From positions 62,001 to 126,000 of the IMG/VR virus record IMGVR_UViG_3300023184_000030: a stretch of DNA of 64,000 bases. One strand, written 5' to 3'. The notes below the pieces were generated by a model. The model was not told where the DNA came from, ran no database searches, and saw only the letters and a program-made list of their open reading frames with translations. Below, piece by piece: positions 45,368 through 54,215 of this stretch. This DNA is from a virus. Position 1 is the stretch's first letter, and each line of letters starts with the position of its first letter. The translations under genes and the position numbers were made by a program.

Positions 45368-46927
45368 TTAAACCATGTTTTTAAGAATGGAAATAGGAAA
45401 TGCCTTAGGGGCAGCTCCCGAGGAGTTAGCTTTCCATGTTCTTTTAGCTAGTATTAAATGCTGCTTCATTCCTGCACTTCCCCTGCTCCAATATATAGAC
45501 ATCGAGACAACCACATAATTACCTGACAAAAACTCATCCTTAGTTGGACTCATAGATGTATTATTTTCCCTATTAGGAAGTTCTCCGGCATTTTGTTGTC
45601 TTATACCTCCGCTCATAACATAAATAGCGACAGGGATAACCTGTCCTCTATAAATACCAGGAAAGAAATCAGTAAGCTCAACTTCTAATGTTAGTTTTGT
45701 GCAATCATTTATATTTATAAGATTTTGGTATTTAGCATGGAGATAATTCTTATGTACCCCACCATCACCAGAAATCTGTGTATTTAAAACCCCCAGCCAT
45801 TCCCTTCTTTTTTCGTCCTTGTATTCGTTTCCTCTGGCTCTACCTTTTTGCAGAATTGAACCCGTTCCGACATGCTCAGCTGTTATCGATTCTATTGGAT
45901 AGCTCACATATTTTTGTGAGGGATCTTCATTTTCAGTATTCTCGTCATAGAATCCGATATCAGTAATGTACCCACTCTTATTTACGTTATTACCTGCTCT
46001 AGAAGTTAATGTATATCCATTTATAAAAAAAGGCACTAAACCGAATCCTACCCTATTAGTTATGACCAGGGGTACTGTTTGAGCTGTCGGTGCAGTTCCC
46101 TCCGGAATAGCAGAATCTATTTTATTACCCGCCGAGGTATATCCAGGTAAAATCCTAGCCTCTGCTTTAGGATCTTTATCAAATGCAAACTGGGATCCAA
46201 GGTTAACAAAATTGAGATTATAATAAGGATCTATCCAGCAATCATAAAAGCTCGTATCATCGTCTTTATATGATCTAAGGGAAACCTCCTGGATGAAATC
46301 ATAATAAGAATAATTTGGACATATCCAAGTCATTGTATCTGCTAGCGATTTATCATTAGAGGAAAATCCAAGATTCAAATCCTGGGAAACCTCAAGAAGA
46401 GTATCATGTGAATTTAAACCATTAAATGATTTTATTCTGTTTGTGTAAAGTCCGGGTATTCTGCATTCTGCAACTATATTAAATCTTAAATTGATACCCT
46501 TTCCCTCCGGATCACTTCCAGTTTCTGAATATTTACTTGATACCTCACTAGCAACATTTAGTATATTAAAATCCATTCTTATTGGCTTATAATATTCACC
46601 GGGTGCTCTCATATAGAGAGAAACTATATCTCCATCTTTAGGATAATTCACGGATATGAATATATTTTCAGATGCAATAAAAGAAAATCTGATGACTGGC
46701 ATAAACCCGCTAAGATCCATGTCAAATTTAGTAAGATATAGAGAAATATTATAACCATTAATCGAAATAAACGGCACATTTAATCCCGTAGATTTTTCTG
46801 CAGTTTCCCCTGAGCTTCTTAATGAGCTAATATCACTAGCACCATTAGCAAAGTCGGTTTGGACCAACTCGTCCAGCTTCATGTTGTTTAGTGCTGAACT
46901 GGATATAATTATAGAATCTCTTTCCAT
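45368..46927 (-). CDS. Baseplate hub protein, gp27/gpD-like
   Basis: The 519-aa product has the hub pattern in its middle (201-242): WICPNYSYYDFIQEVSLRSY followed by a DCWIDPYYNLNFVNL strand, matching late-control-D/gp27 proteins, in which a helix (FLxxLA) precedes a beta strand reading the domain's own sequence. The N-terminal domain is tube-like (FDMDLSGFMPVIRFSFIASE). gp27 trimers join tube to spike. Position next to spike and LysM-like genes agrees. Confidence 0.65.
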   Translation of the reverse strand: MERDSIIISSSALNNMKLDELVQTDFANGASDISSLRSSGETAEKSTGLNVPFISINGYNISLYLTKFDMDLSGFMPVIRFSFIASENIFISVNYPKDGDIVSLYMRAPGEYYKPIRMDFNILNVASEVSSKYSETGSDPEGKGINLRFNIVAECRIPGLYTNRIKSFNGLNSHDTLLEVSQDLNLGFSSNDKSLADTMTWICPNYSYYDFIQEVSLRSYKDDDTSFYDCWIDPYYNLNFVNLGSQFAFDKDPKAEARILPGYTSAGNKIDSAIPEGTAPTAQTVPLVITNRVGFGLVPFFINGYTLTSRAGNNVNKSGYITDIGFYDENTENEDPSQKYVSYPIESITAEHVGTGSILQKGRARGNEYKDEKRREWLGVLNTQISGDGGVHKNYLHAKYQNLININDCTKLTLEVELTDFFPGIYRGQVIPVAIYVMSGGIRQQNAGELPNRENNTSMSPTKDEFLSGNYVVVSMSIYWSRGSAGMKQHLILAKRTWKANSSGAAPKAFPISILKNMV

Positions 46928-46933
46928 TTATCT

Positions 46934-47524
46934 TTAGTTTGTCTGCGGTGTATTGAATCCACCTCCGCCAGCATTCGGAGCGAATACAAAGAATCCTTTT
47001 TCTTTGAGTATAGTTTTTTCCCCTGGTTGTAACACATTAGGTGGAAGGTTAAGTTCTGGCTTATTTTTTATCTTATCCTGTAAAAATTTCTTCCTACCGT
47101 CGCTTACTTTAAATTTTTTCTGCTCTTGATTTTTCTTGAATACATTATTAGGATTTGTATTTGTGTTGGATGGAACCTCCTGATTCAGAGCTTTCTTAAC
47201 TCTAAAACTTTCTTTTACAGTACTAGCATCGGGAATTGCTAAAACCATGCCTTCTTTTAAAGAAAATGGATTACCTATTGCATTAAACTTTAATAGCGAC
47301 CCAACCATACCCGGATCTCCTAGCTTAATAGCTGCTATTAAATCAGGTCTCATTTGGTAATACTCAGTAACGATAAAAAAAGAAGTTATCGATACTGGTA
47401 AGTTGTTATATGTTATTGATGCTTTAGTCAAATCCCATATACCATAGGTCCCCGTAGCATTCAAATCGGTTTGAGGATTAAATACCGATTTATTCTGGGT
47501 AATAGTGTCTATTATTAATGCCAT
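46934..47524 (-). CDS. LysM-like baseplate protein (196 aa)
   Basis: Residues about 52-100 (VTEYYQMRPDLIAAIKLGDP, then LLKFNAIGNPFSLKEGMVLAIPD) have the LysM-like pattern seen in tail protein X and gp53-type baseplate proteins: a Tyr/Leu helix, NP-x-x-L-K-x-G and an h-h-h-IPD end. The C-terminal half is Lys/Asn-rich and extended. In contractile tails such proteins sit at the hub/wedge boundary. It is separated by 6-10 bp from the hub and tube-initiator genes. The exact counterpart is uncertain. Confidence 0.55.
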   Translation of the reverse strand: MALIIDTITQNKSVFNPQTDLNATGTYGIWDLTKASITYNNLPVSITSFFIVTEYYQMRPDLIAAIKLGDPGMVGSLLKFNAIGNPFSLKEGMVLAIPDASTVKESFRVKKALNQEVPSNTNTNPNNVFKKNQEQKKFKVSDGRKKFLQDKIKNKPELNLPPNVLQPGEKTILKEKGFFVFAPNAGGGGFNTPQTN

Positions 47525-47534
47525 TTTATATTAA

Positions 47535-49409
47535 TTAATTTCCGCCTGGACCCAAAGTGTCAGGTAAAGTGTCAAGCTGACTATTCCATAATCCAGTCGA
47601 TAATCCTTGATTCGGAGTGTCTTGGCTAAGTACGTTTCCTGCCACATCAGCAACGGCTCCAAAGCTTTGTAAATTAGCAGATGTTTTTTGAGAACTATGA
47701 TAAAGTCTTCCGTCTCCCCTATTAAATATACTTTCAATTTCTCCTCTTTCTCTGCTTCTTGCGTGTTTTAATGTGAATGTTGCTTTCATAGTGGTTGGGA
47801 AATCATCAGGACCTAGGGTGTCACCGAATTCAATGCTAACCCCATCACATAGCAGATTTCCAATCATTGCAATAGGATTACATGGATTACCTATAACTAC
47901 GTGCCATTCTCCTATCGGTGCTCCTGTTAAAAAGCTTAAAGGTGCTTGGTACTTCTCTATAAATTCACCGGTCATAGCTGTTTTCAAGAATCTAGAAGCA
48001 TCATCACCTAAAGCGCTCGTTATTTCTTTTAGTGTATCTGATATATTATTTCCAGCATTTTTACCTAACCTTGTATAGATCTCTTTTATCTTAGCAATAG
48101 AGGATTCGTCATTTTCTCCTACCCCTCCGCTTCCTACTGTTTCAGGTGTCTCCGCTGAATCACCACCACTCGTGAGGTTAGATAATTTGGATCCGTACGT
48201 AATTAGCCATCCCATTGGATCCTTATAATATTCCTGAAGTCCTTCGTCTCCCCCAGGAAATCCCATTGCAGGAAAGTTGCTGTTATATCTAATATCAGGG
48301 GTTAAAAAATTCCCGTAATTTGTGCCAATAGATAAAAGATTACCCATTAAATCCAAAAAAGCAGCCTTACTGTTAACTTCACCTACTGAGCTCAATTCAT
48401 ATTCAAATATTAGAGTTAATCCGTCCCAGGTAAAACTAAGACCTGTACCTCTGGTAAACCCATCAGTAACGACATCAACGGGGGTCCAAATATATTCACC
48501 CATTATACCTGCTCTTTCCTTAGAAAGATCCCTTAGGCCCTTAGCTCTTATACCCTTACTTATTGTTTCATCCTTGTCAGTTGCAATGATAGCTCCCTCA
48601 GCAAGAGCTGCACCTGCATCAAAAGCATTACCCATTCCCTCCGACATTTTCTGTAAAACACCACCAAAAAACTTAACCGGGCCATCCTGGAAAAATCCCT
48701 TAGAAAAGGCTTCCTGTACTAAAGTAGCTCCTTGAGAACTTGGGTTCCATGTCATTCCAGTACTGAATGCTATAAGATCACTTAGAACATTTCCAGTGTT
48801 ACCACCAAACCAGGTAACCGCCTGTGCAACAGGTCTACCTGCTCCGCCAGCGTGATAAGATTCGGTGCTTTTAATACTGTTCTTTTGCCCAGGAACAGAA
48901 AGATTATCCAAAACAGGGGTAGGAAATCTTCTCAATGTTATCATATAGTTATTAGGGATAGTACCGTAGTGTTTACAGTACAAAAAGTCTTTCCAATAAT
49001 AAGGTGCAGAAAGTCCGCCTATGATAGATCCTTCTATGCCACCGAGGAGTCCGCCTAATATACCTACGTTTACGTCGGCTACTGCTTCAAATGTTGATGT
49101 TTCTCTAACAAGAAAACCAGCTGTTGGATTTTTAGACTGTATTGAGGATACCCTAGTGTTATAATCGGAAGATTCAGATCTATAATAGGCATCGATGAAA
49201 TCGTTTCCCCCGCTTCCTAGAGAATAAAAAAGGTATTGCCCATATTTTCCTGGTGTCCTCTTAGCAGCCTCATAGAATAAACTCCTGGCAGTCGGACCCT
49301 TATATGGATTATTAGAACCTAGATTACTTGCTTCGGATATTATATCACCAGCAGTACCCTGAAGTGCTGCTTCATAGAGTAAACCAAACCTTTCCTTATC
49401 TCCTGGCAT
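47535..49409 (-). CDS. Baseplate tube-initiator-like protein, gp48/gp54 type (624 aa)
   Basis: Segments typical of tube-fold proteins are split by a long insert: IPNNYMITLRRFPTPVLDNL (about 150-170), FEYELSSVGEVNSKAAFLDL (about 338-358) and, near the C terminus, GEWHVVIGNPCNPIAMIGNL, then FPTTMKATFTLKHARSRERG. The last resembles the tail-tube strand that ends in a charged helix. The C terminus is Gly/Asn/Leu-rich. T4 gp48 and gp54 start tube polymerisation on the hub. At 624 aa it is larger than either (about 320-364 aa). Confidence 0.6.
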   Translation of the reverse strand: MPGDKERFGLLYEAALQGTAGDIISEASNLGSNNPYKGPTARSLFYEAAKRTPGKYGQYLFYSLGSGGNDFIDAYYRSESSDYNTRVSSIQSKNPTAGFLVRETSTFEAVADVNVGILGGLLGGIEGSIIGGLSAPYYWKDFLYCKHYGTIPNNYMITLRRFPTPVLDNLSVPGQKNSIKSTESYHAGGAGRPVAQAVTWFGGNTGNVLSDLIAFSTGMTWNPSSQGATLVQEAFSKGFFQDGPVKFFGGVLQKMSEGMGNAFDAGAALAEGAIIATDKDETISKGIRAKGLRDLSKERAGIMGEYIWTPVDVVTDGFTRGTGLSFTWDGLTLIFEYELSSVGEVNSKAAFLDLMGNLLSIGTNYGNFLTPDIRYNSNFPAMGFPGGDEGLQEYYKDPMGWLITYGSKLSNLTSGGDSAETPETVGSGGVGENDESSIAKIKEIYTRLGKNAGNNISDTLKEITSALGDDASRFLKTAMTGEFIEKYQAPLSFLTGAPIGEWHVVIGNPCNPIAMIGNLLCDGVSIEFGDTLGPDDFPTTMKATFTLKHARSRERGEIESIFNRGDGRLYHSSQKTSANLQSFGAVADVAGNVLSQDTPNQGLSTGLWNSQLDTLPDTLGPGGN

Positions 49410-49429
49410 TTTTAACTATCACTATTTTT

Positions 49430-49759
49430 TTACAAATTGTGGATAGCATAATCTATTGTTTCTGAGAATTCCTCAAGAAACTCCTCCAAATTTGATTTAA
49501 AGTCAGGAGGCATGTTTCTATAGCAAACAAGTATACTATCACACTTATTACTATATATTCCTTGAGTTATTTTATTACGAATTGAATGATTTAGTATAAA
49601 TTCGGATTCGGGATTTAGATTAATTGTCTCATATCCAAGATCTCTTATTATTTTAGTTATGTCTATAACATAGAAATCACAAGAAAAATTTGATCTTTTT
49701 CTTGCCTCTTTTGGTGAGTGTTTGGAAATATAAAAATTCACATTGGTCCCTTTAGTCAT
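49430..49759 (-). CDS. Hypothetical protein (109 aa)
   Basis: Starts MTKGTNVNFYISKHSPKEAR. The segment VIDITKIIRDLGYETINLN followed by CDSILVCYRNMPP suggests an alternating alpha/beta (Rossmann-like) fold, with a helical acidic C terminus. No family recognised. It is 2 bp from the next small gene and 20 bp from the tube-initiator-like gene. Confidence 0.6.
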   Translation of the reverse strand: MTKGTNVNFYISKHSPKEARKRSNFSCDFYVIDITKIIRDLGYETINLNPESEFILNHSIRNKITQGIYSNKCDSILVCYRNMPPDFKSNLEEFLEEFSETIDYAIHNL

Positions 49760-49761
49760 TA

Positions 49762-50049
49762 TTAGCTATTTTCTATTTTTTCCCAATCTTTGCTCAATAG
49801 CATCGACTGAAAACTACCGTACTCGTTAGATTCGTTTCGGTATGTAAATATTTCATTATCTTGAATGCTATCAGGTTTTTCAAATTTTCTTTTAGCTATC
49901 TCGTTATTCTTCATATCCTGAAGATTTTGTCTATGTAACTCCCTTCCGTTTTCTGCACTGGTCATCGACGAATTTTCAGAAAATGGTTTATATGACTTAA
50001 GTAAGCCAAATTGTCTAAGTAGTTTTCTTCTTTCTCTTCTATTTTGCAT
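49762..50049 (-). CDS. Small basic hypothetical protein (95 aa)
   Basis: The N terminus MQNRRERRKLLRQFGLLKSY is strongly basic and helical. The rest is polar and rich in Glu, Asn and Ser (ELHRQNLQDMKNNEIAKRK), probably disordered. No enzyme or membrane motif. It may be an assembly factor for the adjacent tail proteins, but nothing in the sequence shows this. Confidence 0.6.
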   Translation of the reverse strand: MQNRRERRKLLRQFGLLKSYKPFSENSSMTSAENGRELHRQNLQDMKNNEIAKRKFEKPDSIQDNEIFTYRNESNEYGSFQSMLLSKDWEKIENS

Positions 50050-50060
50050 TTTTAATTTCT

Positions 50061-50648
50061 TTAGATGTCTACACTAAATCCTTTTGATTTACCAAAGGTT
50101 GAATCGTCTCTGTTATAAAGATCCATACCAACTACAAACTTAAAAAGTTTTAAAAATATTGCAGGAACGAATACGTCTTTTGCTTTAACAACATCGTTAG
50201 CTGGGATAAAGATGAACTCCGATAATCTCTCAGATTCTGATCCATCTGTCGTAGGTGTACCCCTTTCTATTCCAGTGACATCCACACCAAAGCAAGGATG
50301 CTCCGCATCCACCATTTTAGAGGCCGTTACAGTGCCTAAAAAGTGCCACTTAGTGTTATCATCAATATCAAATCCTGACTCTTCTTTTAGCTCCCTTTTA
50401 GCTGTTTCCAGGAAGTCTGGATCTTCTTCCTCTGATGTTCCCGATATCAGACTAATAGAATATCCACCTTCCCTAAATGGGTTCTTTTCCTTAAGGACTC
50501 CTAGCATTAATGGTAATCCCTGATCGTCAGTAACAAAGGGTAATATCACAACAGATTCTACAGTTGATCTTATACCTACTTTACCTTCTCTTTCGACTAC
50601 ATCAAATTTTGGTGTAGATGAAAGTATTTTTTCTGAATTATTCGTCAT
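50061..50648 (-). CDS. Nudix hydrolase
   Basis: The 195-aa product contains the Nudix core: GTSEEEDPDFLETAKRELKE followed by ESGF (about 69-92). The REL-x-EE-x-G-F half is canonical and supplies the Mg-binding glutamates. The first half is two residues longer than the usual G-x5-E-x7-REUxEExGU spacing. Nudix enzymes cleave nucleoside diphosphates linked to another group, such as dNTPs, ADP-ribose or capped RNA. T4's NudE acts on ADP-ribose and similar compounds. The substrate here is unknown. Its start overlaps the end of the 50638-51300 gene by 11 bp. Confidence 0.8.
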   Translation of the reverse strand: MTNNSEKILSSTPKFDVVEREGKVGIRSTVESVVILPFVTDDQGLPLMLGVLKEKNPFREGGYSISLISGTSEEEDPDFLETAKRELKEESGFDIDDNTKWHFLGTVTASKMVDAEHPCFGVDVTGIERGTPTTDGSESERLSEFIFIPANDVVKAKDVFVPAIFLKLFKFVVGMDLYNRDDSTFGKSKGFSVDI

Positions 50649-51300
50649 CGCTTTCTTGTTTTACTGTTGTTGTTCTTTTTTCCCCTACTGATGAAGGTGC
50701 TTTAGCTTTTTCTACCTTTTCATAATAAGACTTTTTGATTGAATCTGCAAGGGATGCTTTAATATCCTCTATGTCTACTCCATCCAAAACAAAGTCTATT
50801 ATTTCTCTTTCTGCATCTTCAAAAGAGCCCGATAAAACAGTGTAAAGATCCTTTGGTGGAAGATTCAATTTTATCTTAATCGAAACATCAACCATGTTTT
50901 TTTTCTGCTTTTTCAGTAGCTTATATATCGGGGAATCGTTTTGAGGTATTTTAGAATCATCATATATTATTGATGTAACTGATGTATGCTCATTAGATCT
51001 TGTCTGAACTGGTGGATTGTTAACTGGAATACTCTGTACAGGTTGTGCAGGCAGCATTATCACATACTCATTAAGAAGCTCTGAATTTATTCTTTTCCCG
51101 CTCTGGAACTCTATGAATGAAAGATCCCCATTTAATACAATGTCCTTGTATTTTTCATCCATTCCAATATCATCACCTTTGATCCATTGGTAATCAAATG
51201 CACCATAATATGAGCGAGCATCATTTATTGTTTGTTCACTTATTTCCATTTTTTTCTTTTTTTTATCCTTCTTATTAAATAATGAAGACAATATCCCCAT
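50638..51300 (-). CDS. Hypothetical protein (220 aa)
   Basis: Starts MGILSSLFNKKDKKKKKMEI, a basic N terminus that could contact membrane or nucleic acid. A Pro/Asn/Gln linker lies in the middle (about 85-110), then an alpha/beta region (VDVSIKIKLNLPPKDLYTVL) and a charged C-terminal helix ending in DDE. No known domain. It lies between the Nudix gene and a small unknown gene and probably shares their transcript. Confidence 0.6.
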   Translation of the reverse strand: MGILSSLFNKKDKKKKKMEISEQTINDARSYYGAFDYQWIKGDDIGMDEKYKDIVLNGDLSFIEFQSGKRINSELLNEYVIMLPAQPVQSIPVNNPPVQTRSNEHTSVTSIIYDDSKIPQNDSPIYKLLKKQKKNMVDVSIKIKLNLPPKDLYTVLSGSFEDAEREIIDFVLDGVDIEDIKASLADSIKKSYYEKVEKAKAPSSVGEKRTTTVKQESDDE

Positions 51301-51304
51301 AGCT

Positions 51305-51574
51305 TTACTTTTTATCAGATTTTTTAGGAATTGTTTCTAAAGTTCTTTGACTATACGATTCATCAAATGATCTTATATTGCTATAAAGATCCCCTGTAGT
51401 TATCCAGGAAGACTCACCTCTTTTACTTTTTCTCTTATCGTATTTCCAGACCTCTATTATATTATCTAGATCCTTATCTGGGTGTCTGGAATACTCTACC
51501 ACAGAATACCCAGAGACCTTACTTAAAGTAAGTCTTTCTCCGTAGGGTAAAACAAAATCCTCATCTATCTCCAT
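51305..51574 (-). CDS. Hypothetical protein (89 aa)
   Basis: Starts MEIDEDFVLPYGERLTLSKV. It is polar and charged, with probable beta strands (SGYSVVEYSR, IIEVWKYDKRK) and a Lys-rich end. No family recognised. It ends 4 bp before the 50638-51300 gene. Confidence 0.6.
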   Translation of the reverse strand: MEIDEDFVLPYGERLTLSKVSGYSVVEYSRHPDKDLDNIIEVWKYDKRKSKRGESSWITTGDLYSNIRSFDESYSQRTLETIPKKSDKK

Positions 51575-51619
51575 ATCTAATTGTAGAAATTGGAGGAGTC
51601 TTTGTTTCGACTTTAAAAT

Positions 51620-52549
51620 TTATTCTTCTGGTAGTTTTGCAGAGATCTCTTCTACTTCTCTCTTGTTCATGAATTCAGAAAGGAGTGAAGCTATATTCTT
51701 TAGCATTTCTCTGTCTTGTGATCCTGAATCTACTGAACTCCTATAGTGCTTTAGCAAAGACTCCTCGTCAGAGTTGTCTTGTATATCCATTGCTCTCTTA
51801 GTTAAATATTTAACATAAGGATCTGGATTTTTTACATCAGTAAATCCCCCCGGAACTGTAATTATGTCCATATCTGGGATTTTAAAAGATGTTTTTTTAT
51901 TTAGAGAATCATTGTTTATATAAACACAAGGATGGTGATCGCTAGAATTTAGATATATTTTAAATTTAGATAAAAGATCATCCTTAGCTCTCTTTGATAT
52001 CTCAATAAGCATTCCATTATCTAATTTAGCATCCCAAATGTAATCTCCGCATGATTCGAAGGATTCTATGGATCCAGGTATACCTAACAAATCCATAAAC
52101 AATTCTACATCGTCTTGTGCATTCTGTGTTGTCCTGTCTTGTCCTGTGGTTTTTGAATATTCTAAATGATTTGCAAAATCTTCAATGAAATCATCTATCC
52201 TTGATCTGTTACTTTCTTTTGATATCCACTTCTTATAGGGATCTAAGTCTAATTCTATTATAGAACCATTATTATCTTTTTTAAATGAAATCGCATCATT
52301 GGGTATCCAAACATACTCCGACTCGTTGCCAGAGGAATCTACATAACATATAGCTATGGACGTTTCATTTTTCTTAGGAATTATTATTTTATCGGAAGGT
52401 ATTTCTTTTTCCCCAGCTGTTAAATCTACGGGAGATATAATATAACCGCCATCCCATGAATCTTTAACCCCTGGTATGTGATAAGATTGTCCCTCGTTAA
52501 TCTTATTTTTCTGAAAATCATTAAATCCTAATATCATCCTATTATACAT
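51620..52549 (-). CDS. Protein with capsid-targeting-like N terminus (309 aa), unknown function
   Basis: The N terminus MYNRMILGFNDFQKNKINEG has the hydrophobic-F-x-x-F-x-x-x-x-x-[IL]NE|G pattern seen in several neighbours and in the capsid protein, so it may be packaged and trimmed by the prohead protease after residue 19. The rest is a mixed soluble protein (VELFMDLLGIPGSIESFESC; a later PDMDIITVPGGFTDVKNPDP). The ATG overlaps the stop of the upstream gene (ATGTATAA). M5 is an alternative start. Confidence 0.6.
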   Translation of the reverse strand: MYNRMILGFNDFQKNKINEGQSYHIPGVKDSWDGGYIISPVDLTAGEKEIPSDKIIIPKKNETSIAICYVDSSGNESEYVWIPNDAISFKKDNNGSIIELDLDPYKKWISKESNRSRIDDFIEDFANHLEYSKTTGQDRTTQNAQDDVELFMDLLGIPGSIESFESCGDYIWDAKLDNGMLIEISKRAKDDLLSKFKIYLNSSDHHPCVYINNDSLNKKTSFKIPDMDIITVPGGFTDVKNPDPYVKYLTKRAMDIQDNSDEESLLKHYRSSVDSGSQDREMLKNIASLLSEFMNKREVEEISAKLPEE

Positions 52550-52982
52550 TATCGTTTCCGAAAGAAACCGTAATTTTAAAATTCTTTGGATCTGTAGATT
52601 TATTCATATCGATTAATAGATTCTTTGGATAAGTAGGTATTACGCTAGCAAGCTTTTCCACATTAAGTTGGCTATAATCTATGGTTTTACCAGGTATCAA
52701 ATCTATATCAAATTGTTTATGTTCGTTCGGATAATCATCCACGCTAAACTCAAGCTCTATCAGATCAATATTAAATATGAAATCATCGATACCTGCTTTT
52801 TTAATTATCAGATCAATGCTATACTCAATAAAAGCTTTAGAATCATCAATGTCGCTGTATTCATCAGGCCTATTAAAAAGATCAATCTCAATATATTTTA
52901 ATTCCATCCCAAATGAGTAATCCCCTCTAGAAGCACCCTTCTTAGAAGAGCTAAATGCAGAATAGTCGTAAATTCTTCCCAC
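52542..52982 (-). CDS. Hypothetical protein (146 aa), GTG start
   Basis: I read a GTG start at 52982 (MGRIYDYSAFSSSKKG). The N-terminal YDYSAF motif resembles the KDFDAF and GFNDF motifs of nearby proteins, which supports this start over the internal Met at residue 26. A promoter-like octamer lies 20 nt upstream. The body alternates acidic/aromatic strands (ELEFSVDDYPNEHKQFDIDL) and is probably beta-rich. It is co-transcribed with the 51620-52549 gene. No family recognised. Confidence 0.6.
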   Translation of the reverse strand: MGRIYDYSAFSSSKKGASRGDYSFGMELKYIEIDLFNRPDEYSDIDDSKAFIEYSIDLIIKKAGIDDFIFNIDLIELEFSVDDYPNEHKQFDIDLIPGKTIDYSQLNVEKLASVIPTYPKNLLIDMNKSTDPKNFKITVSFGNDNV

Positions 52983-53001
52983 TTTTGTTAGATTTTTCTT
53001 C

Positions 53002-53009
53002 TATATATC
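53002..53009 (-). promoter_or_regulatory. Late-promoter-like octamer GATATATA (minus)
   Basis: It is 20 nt upstream of the GTG at 52982. A plus-strand copy (53034-53041) lies 25 bp away for the divergent gene at 53071. Confidence 0.5.
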
Positions 53010-53033
53010 CGATTTACTATTTTTAATAACGGG

Positions 53034-53041
53034 AATATATA
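53034..53041 (+). promoter_or_regulatory. Late-promoter-like octamer AATATATA (plus)
   Basis: It is 30 nt upstream of the ATG at 53071, the only plus-strand gene in the right half of the window. Confidence 0.4.
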
Positions 53042-53070
53042 ATTAAGTATACTAACTAAATAATAAGGGT

Positions 53071-53799
53071 ATGACAAAGAGCATAAGTCCTGTATGGTTC
53101 CTTAGAGAGCCTATAGATCCAGAGCACAAAGAGTATGTGCTATTAGATTACTTAAAAGAAACGAGTAAGAGGTTAAACAAGGAAAATTGTTACCCTATAA
53201 TGAAGGAAATCTCCAAGATAGTAAAAATACTAAACGAATTTAGGAAGGATAAAACAATTAGTGAATCCGTCAAGAAGTCGCTGGGAAAGGTGGACAGAGA
53301 CTATATCAATTCTTTCGTCTTTAAGGATCTTTTACCCGGTCAAAAGGAAACCCTAGATCTTATAATAGAAGACTCTCTGGAGACATTGTATGACTATTCC
53401 GAGATATGTTTAGATATCTTAAAGGAGGAAGAATCTAAAATAAAAATATTCCGGATTCAATCCAAATTTGATAATGAGGATAATCTTGTAAATTCAGGAA
53501 TAGTTATCATCAGAAATATGGTAACTGATAAACTACTTAATTATTTCTTTAAATCAAATGTCAGAATGGAAACACCAGATGGAGACAAGGAGGTTTCAAT
53601 TTTAAAGAAGATACATTTAAAAAATTCATTCTTCTCATTGAACTATGAGTATATCTACCATGAGATCCTAAATGAGATCAACACAGATAACAAATATTCG
53701 CCCAAATTCTATGTTGTTGAGATATATGAGAACTTCGAGGAAACATCTGAGATCTACAAGTTAGCCAAAGAAAAATTCATAGAACATATAGGAGTATAA
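53071..53799 (+). CDS. Isolated plus-strand gene, unknown function (242 aa)
   Basis: Starts MTKSISPVWFLREPIDPEHK. The product is charged and mostly helical, with Lys and Glu throughout (VRMETPDGDKEVSILKKIHL; NFEETSEIYKLAKEKFIEH). No membrane segment, signal or catalytic motif is evident. It has its own promoter-like site and a strong terminator, and both neighbours are on the opposite strand, so it is a single-gene unit. It may be regulated separately from the late genes or be a recent insertion. Its composition does not stand out strongly from the neighbours. Confidence 0.75.
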   Translation: MTKSISPVWFLREPIDPEHKEYVLLDYLKETSKRLNKENCYPIMKEISKIVKILNEFRKDKTISESVKKSLGKVDRDYINSFVFKDLLPGQKETLDLIIEDSLETLYDYSEICLDILKEEESKIKIFRIQSKFDNEDNLVNSGIVIIRNMVTDKLLNYFFKSNVRMETPDGDKEVSILKKIHLKNSFFSLNYEYIYHEILNEINTDNKYSPKFYVVEIYENFEETSEIYKLAKEKFIEHIGV

Positions 53800-53806
53800 G
53801 GATCAC

Positions 53807-53833
53807 AAAAAAAGAGCCAATAGGCTCTTTTTT
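53807..53833. terminator. Bidirectional terminator between convergent genes
   Basis: AAAAAGAGCC pairs with GGCTCTTTTT across an AATA loop, with A-runs on one side and T-runs on the other, so it can stop both strands. It lies 8 bp after the plus-strand gene and 19 bp after the end of the minus-strand gene at 53852. Confidence 0.9.
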
Positions 53834-53851
53834 ATTATAGGGTTATTCCTT

Positions 53852-54199
53852 TTAGAAATCCTTTAGCCTAGTTATAGATGAATCAATATTTAATGATTCG
53901 CTGGCATCCATATTAAAAATGCCACCTACACCTGGCGCATCAACAATACCTGTTTTATCACTTCCCATATTTATTCTATAACCCGGTGCATCTATTTTAG
54001 ATTGCTTACCGAAAACAGAATCTGCGTATCCCGCATAATCGTATGCTGGTTCTCTTTTTATTTCTGATTGGCCTGATTTTGGTGACATCTCGCCTGACTG
54101 GTTTTCACCCGAGAGAGGCTTATATGTGTTATCATGCACTTTTGAAAGGAATTTCTTAAAATCTAAGATTTCTCTTTGCGATACGTTTTGTATATTCAT
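53852..54199 (-). CDS. Small hypothetical protein (115 aa)
   Basis: The N terminus MNIQNVSQREILDFKKFLSK has an hLDFKKFL pattern resembling the N termini of the putative internal head proteins nearby. The rest is Gly/Asp/Ser/Pro-rich and probably disordered (SGENQSGEMSPKSGQSEI; GIVDAPGVGGIFNMDASESL). No family recognised. It ends at the bidirectional terminator and lies 16 bp after the next gene. Confidence 0.6.
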   Translation of the reverse strand: MNIQNVSQREILDFKKFLSKVHDNTYKPLSGENQSGEMSPKSGQSEIKREPAYDYAGYADSVFGKQSKIDAPGYRINMGSDKTGIVDAPGVGGIFNMDASESLNIDSSITRLKDF

Positions 54200-54215
54200 G
54201 GTTTATTTTTTAATA

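Noticed and set aside
1553-49409. Interpretation as a bacterial tailocin, eCIS or T6SS island
   Set aside because: A gp23-like capsid gene, internal head proteins and gp32-like replication protein are present on the same window, so it is a phage genome.
53002-53041. Whole AT-rich stretch as a replication origin
   Set aside because: It is short, has no repeated iterons, and is adequately explained by two divergent promoter-like octamers.
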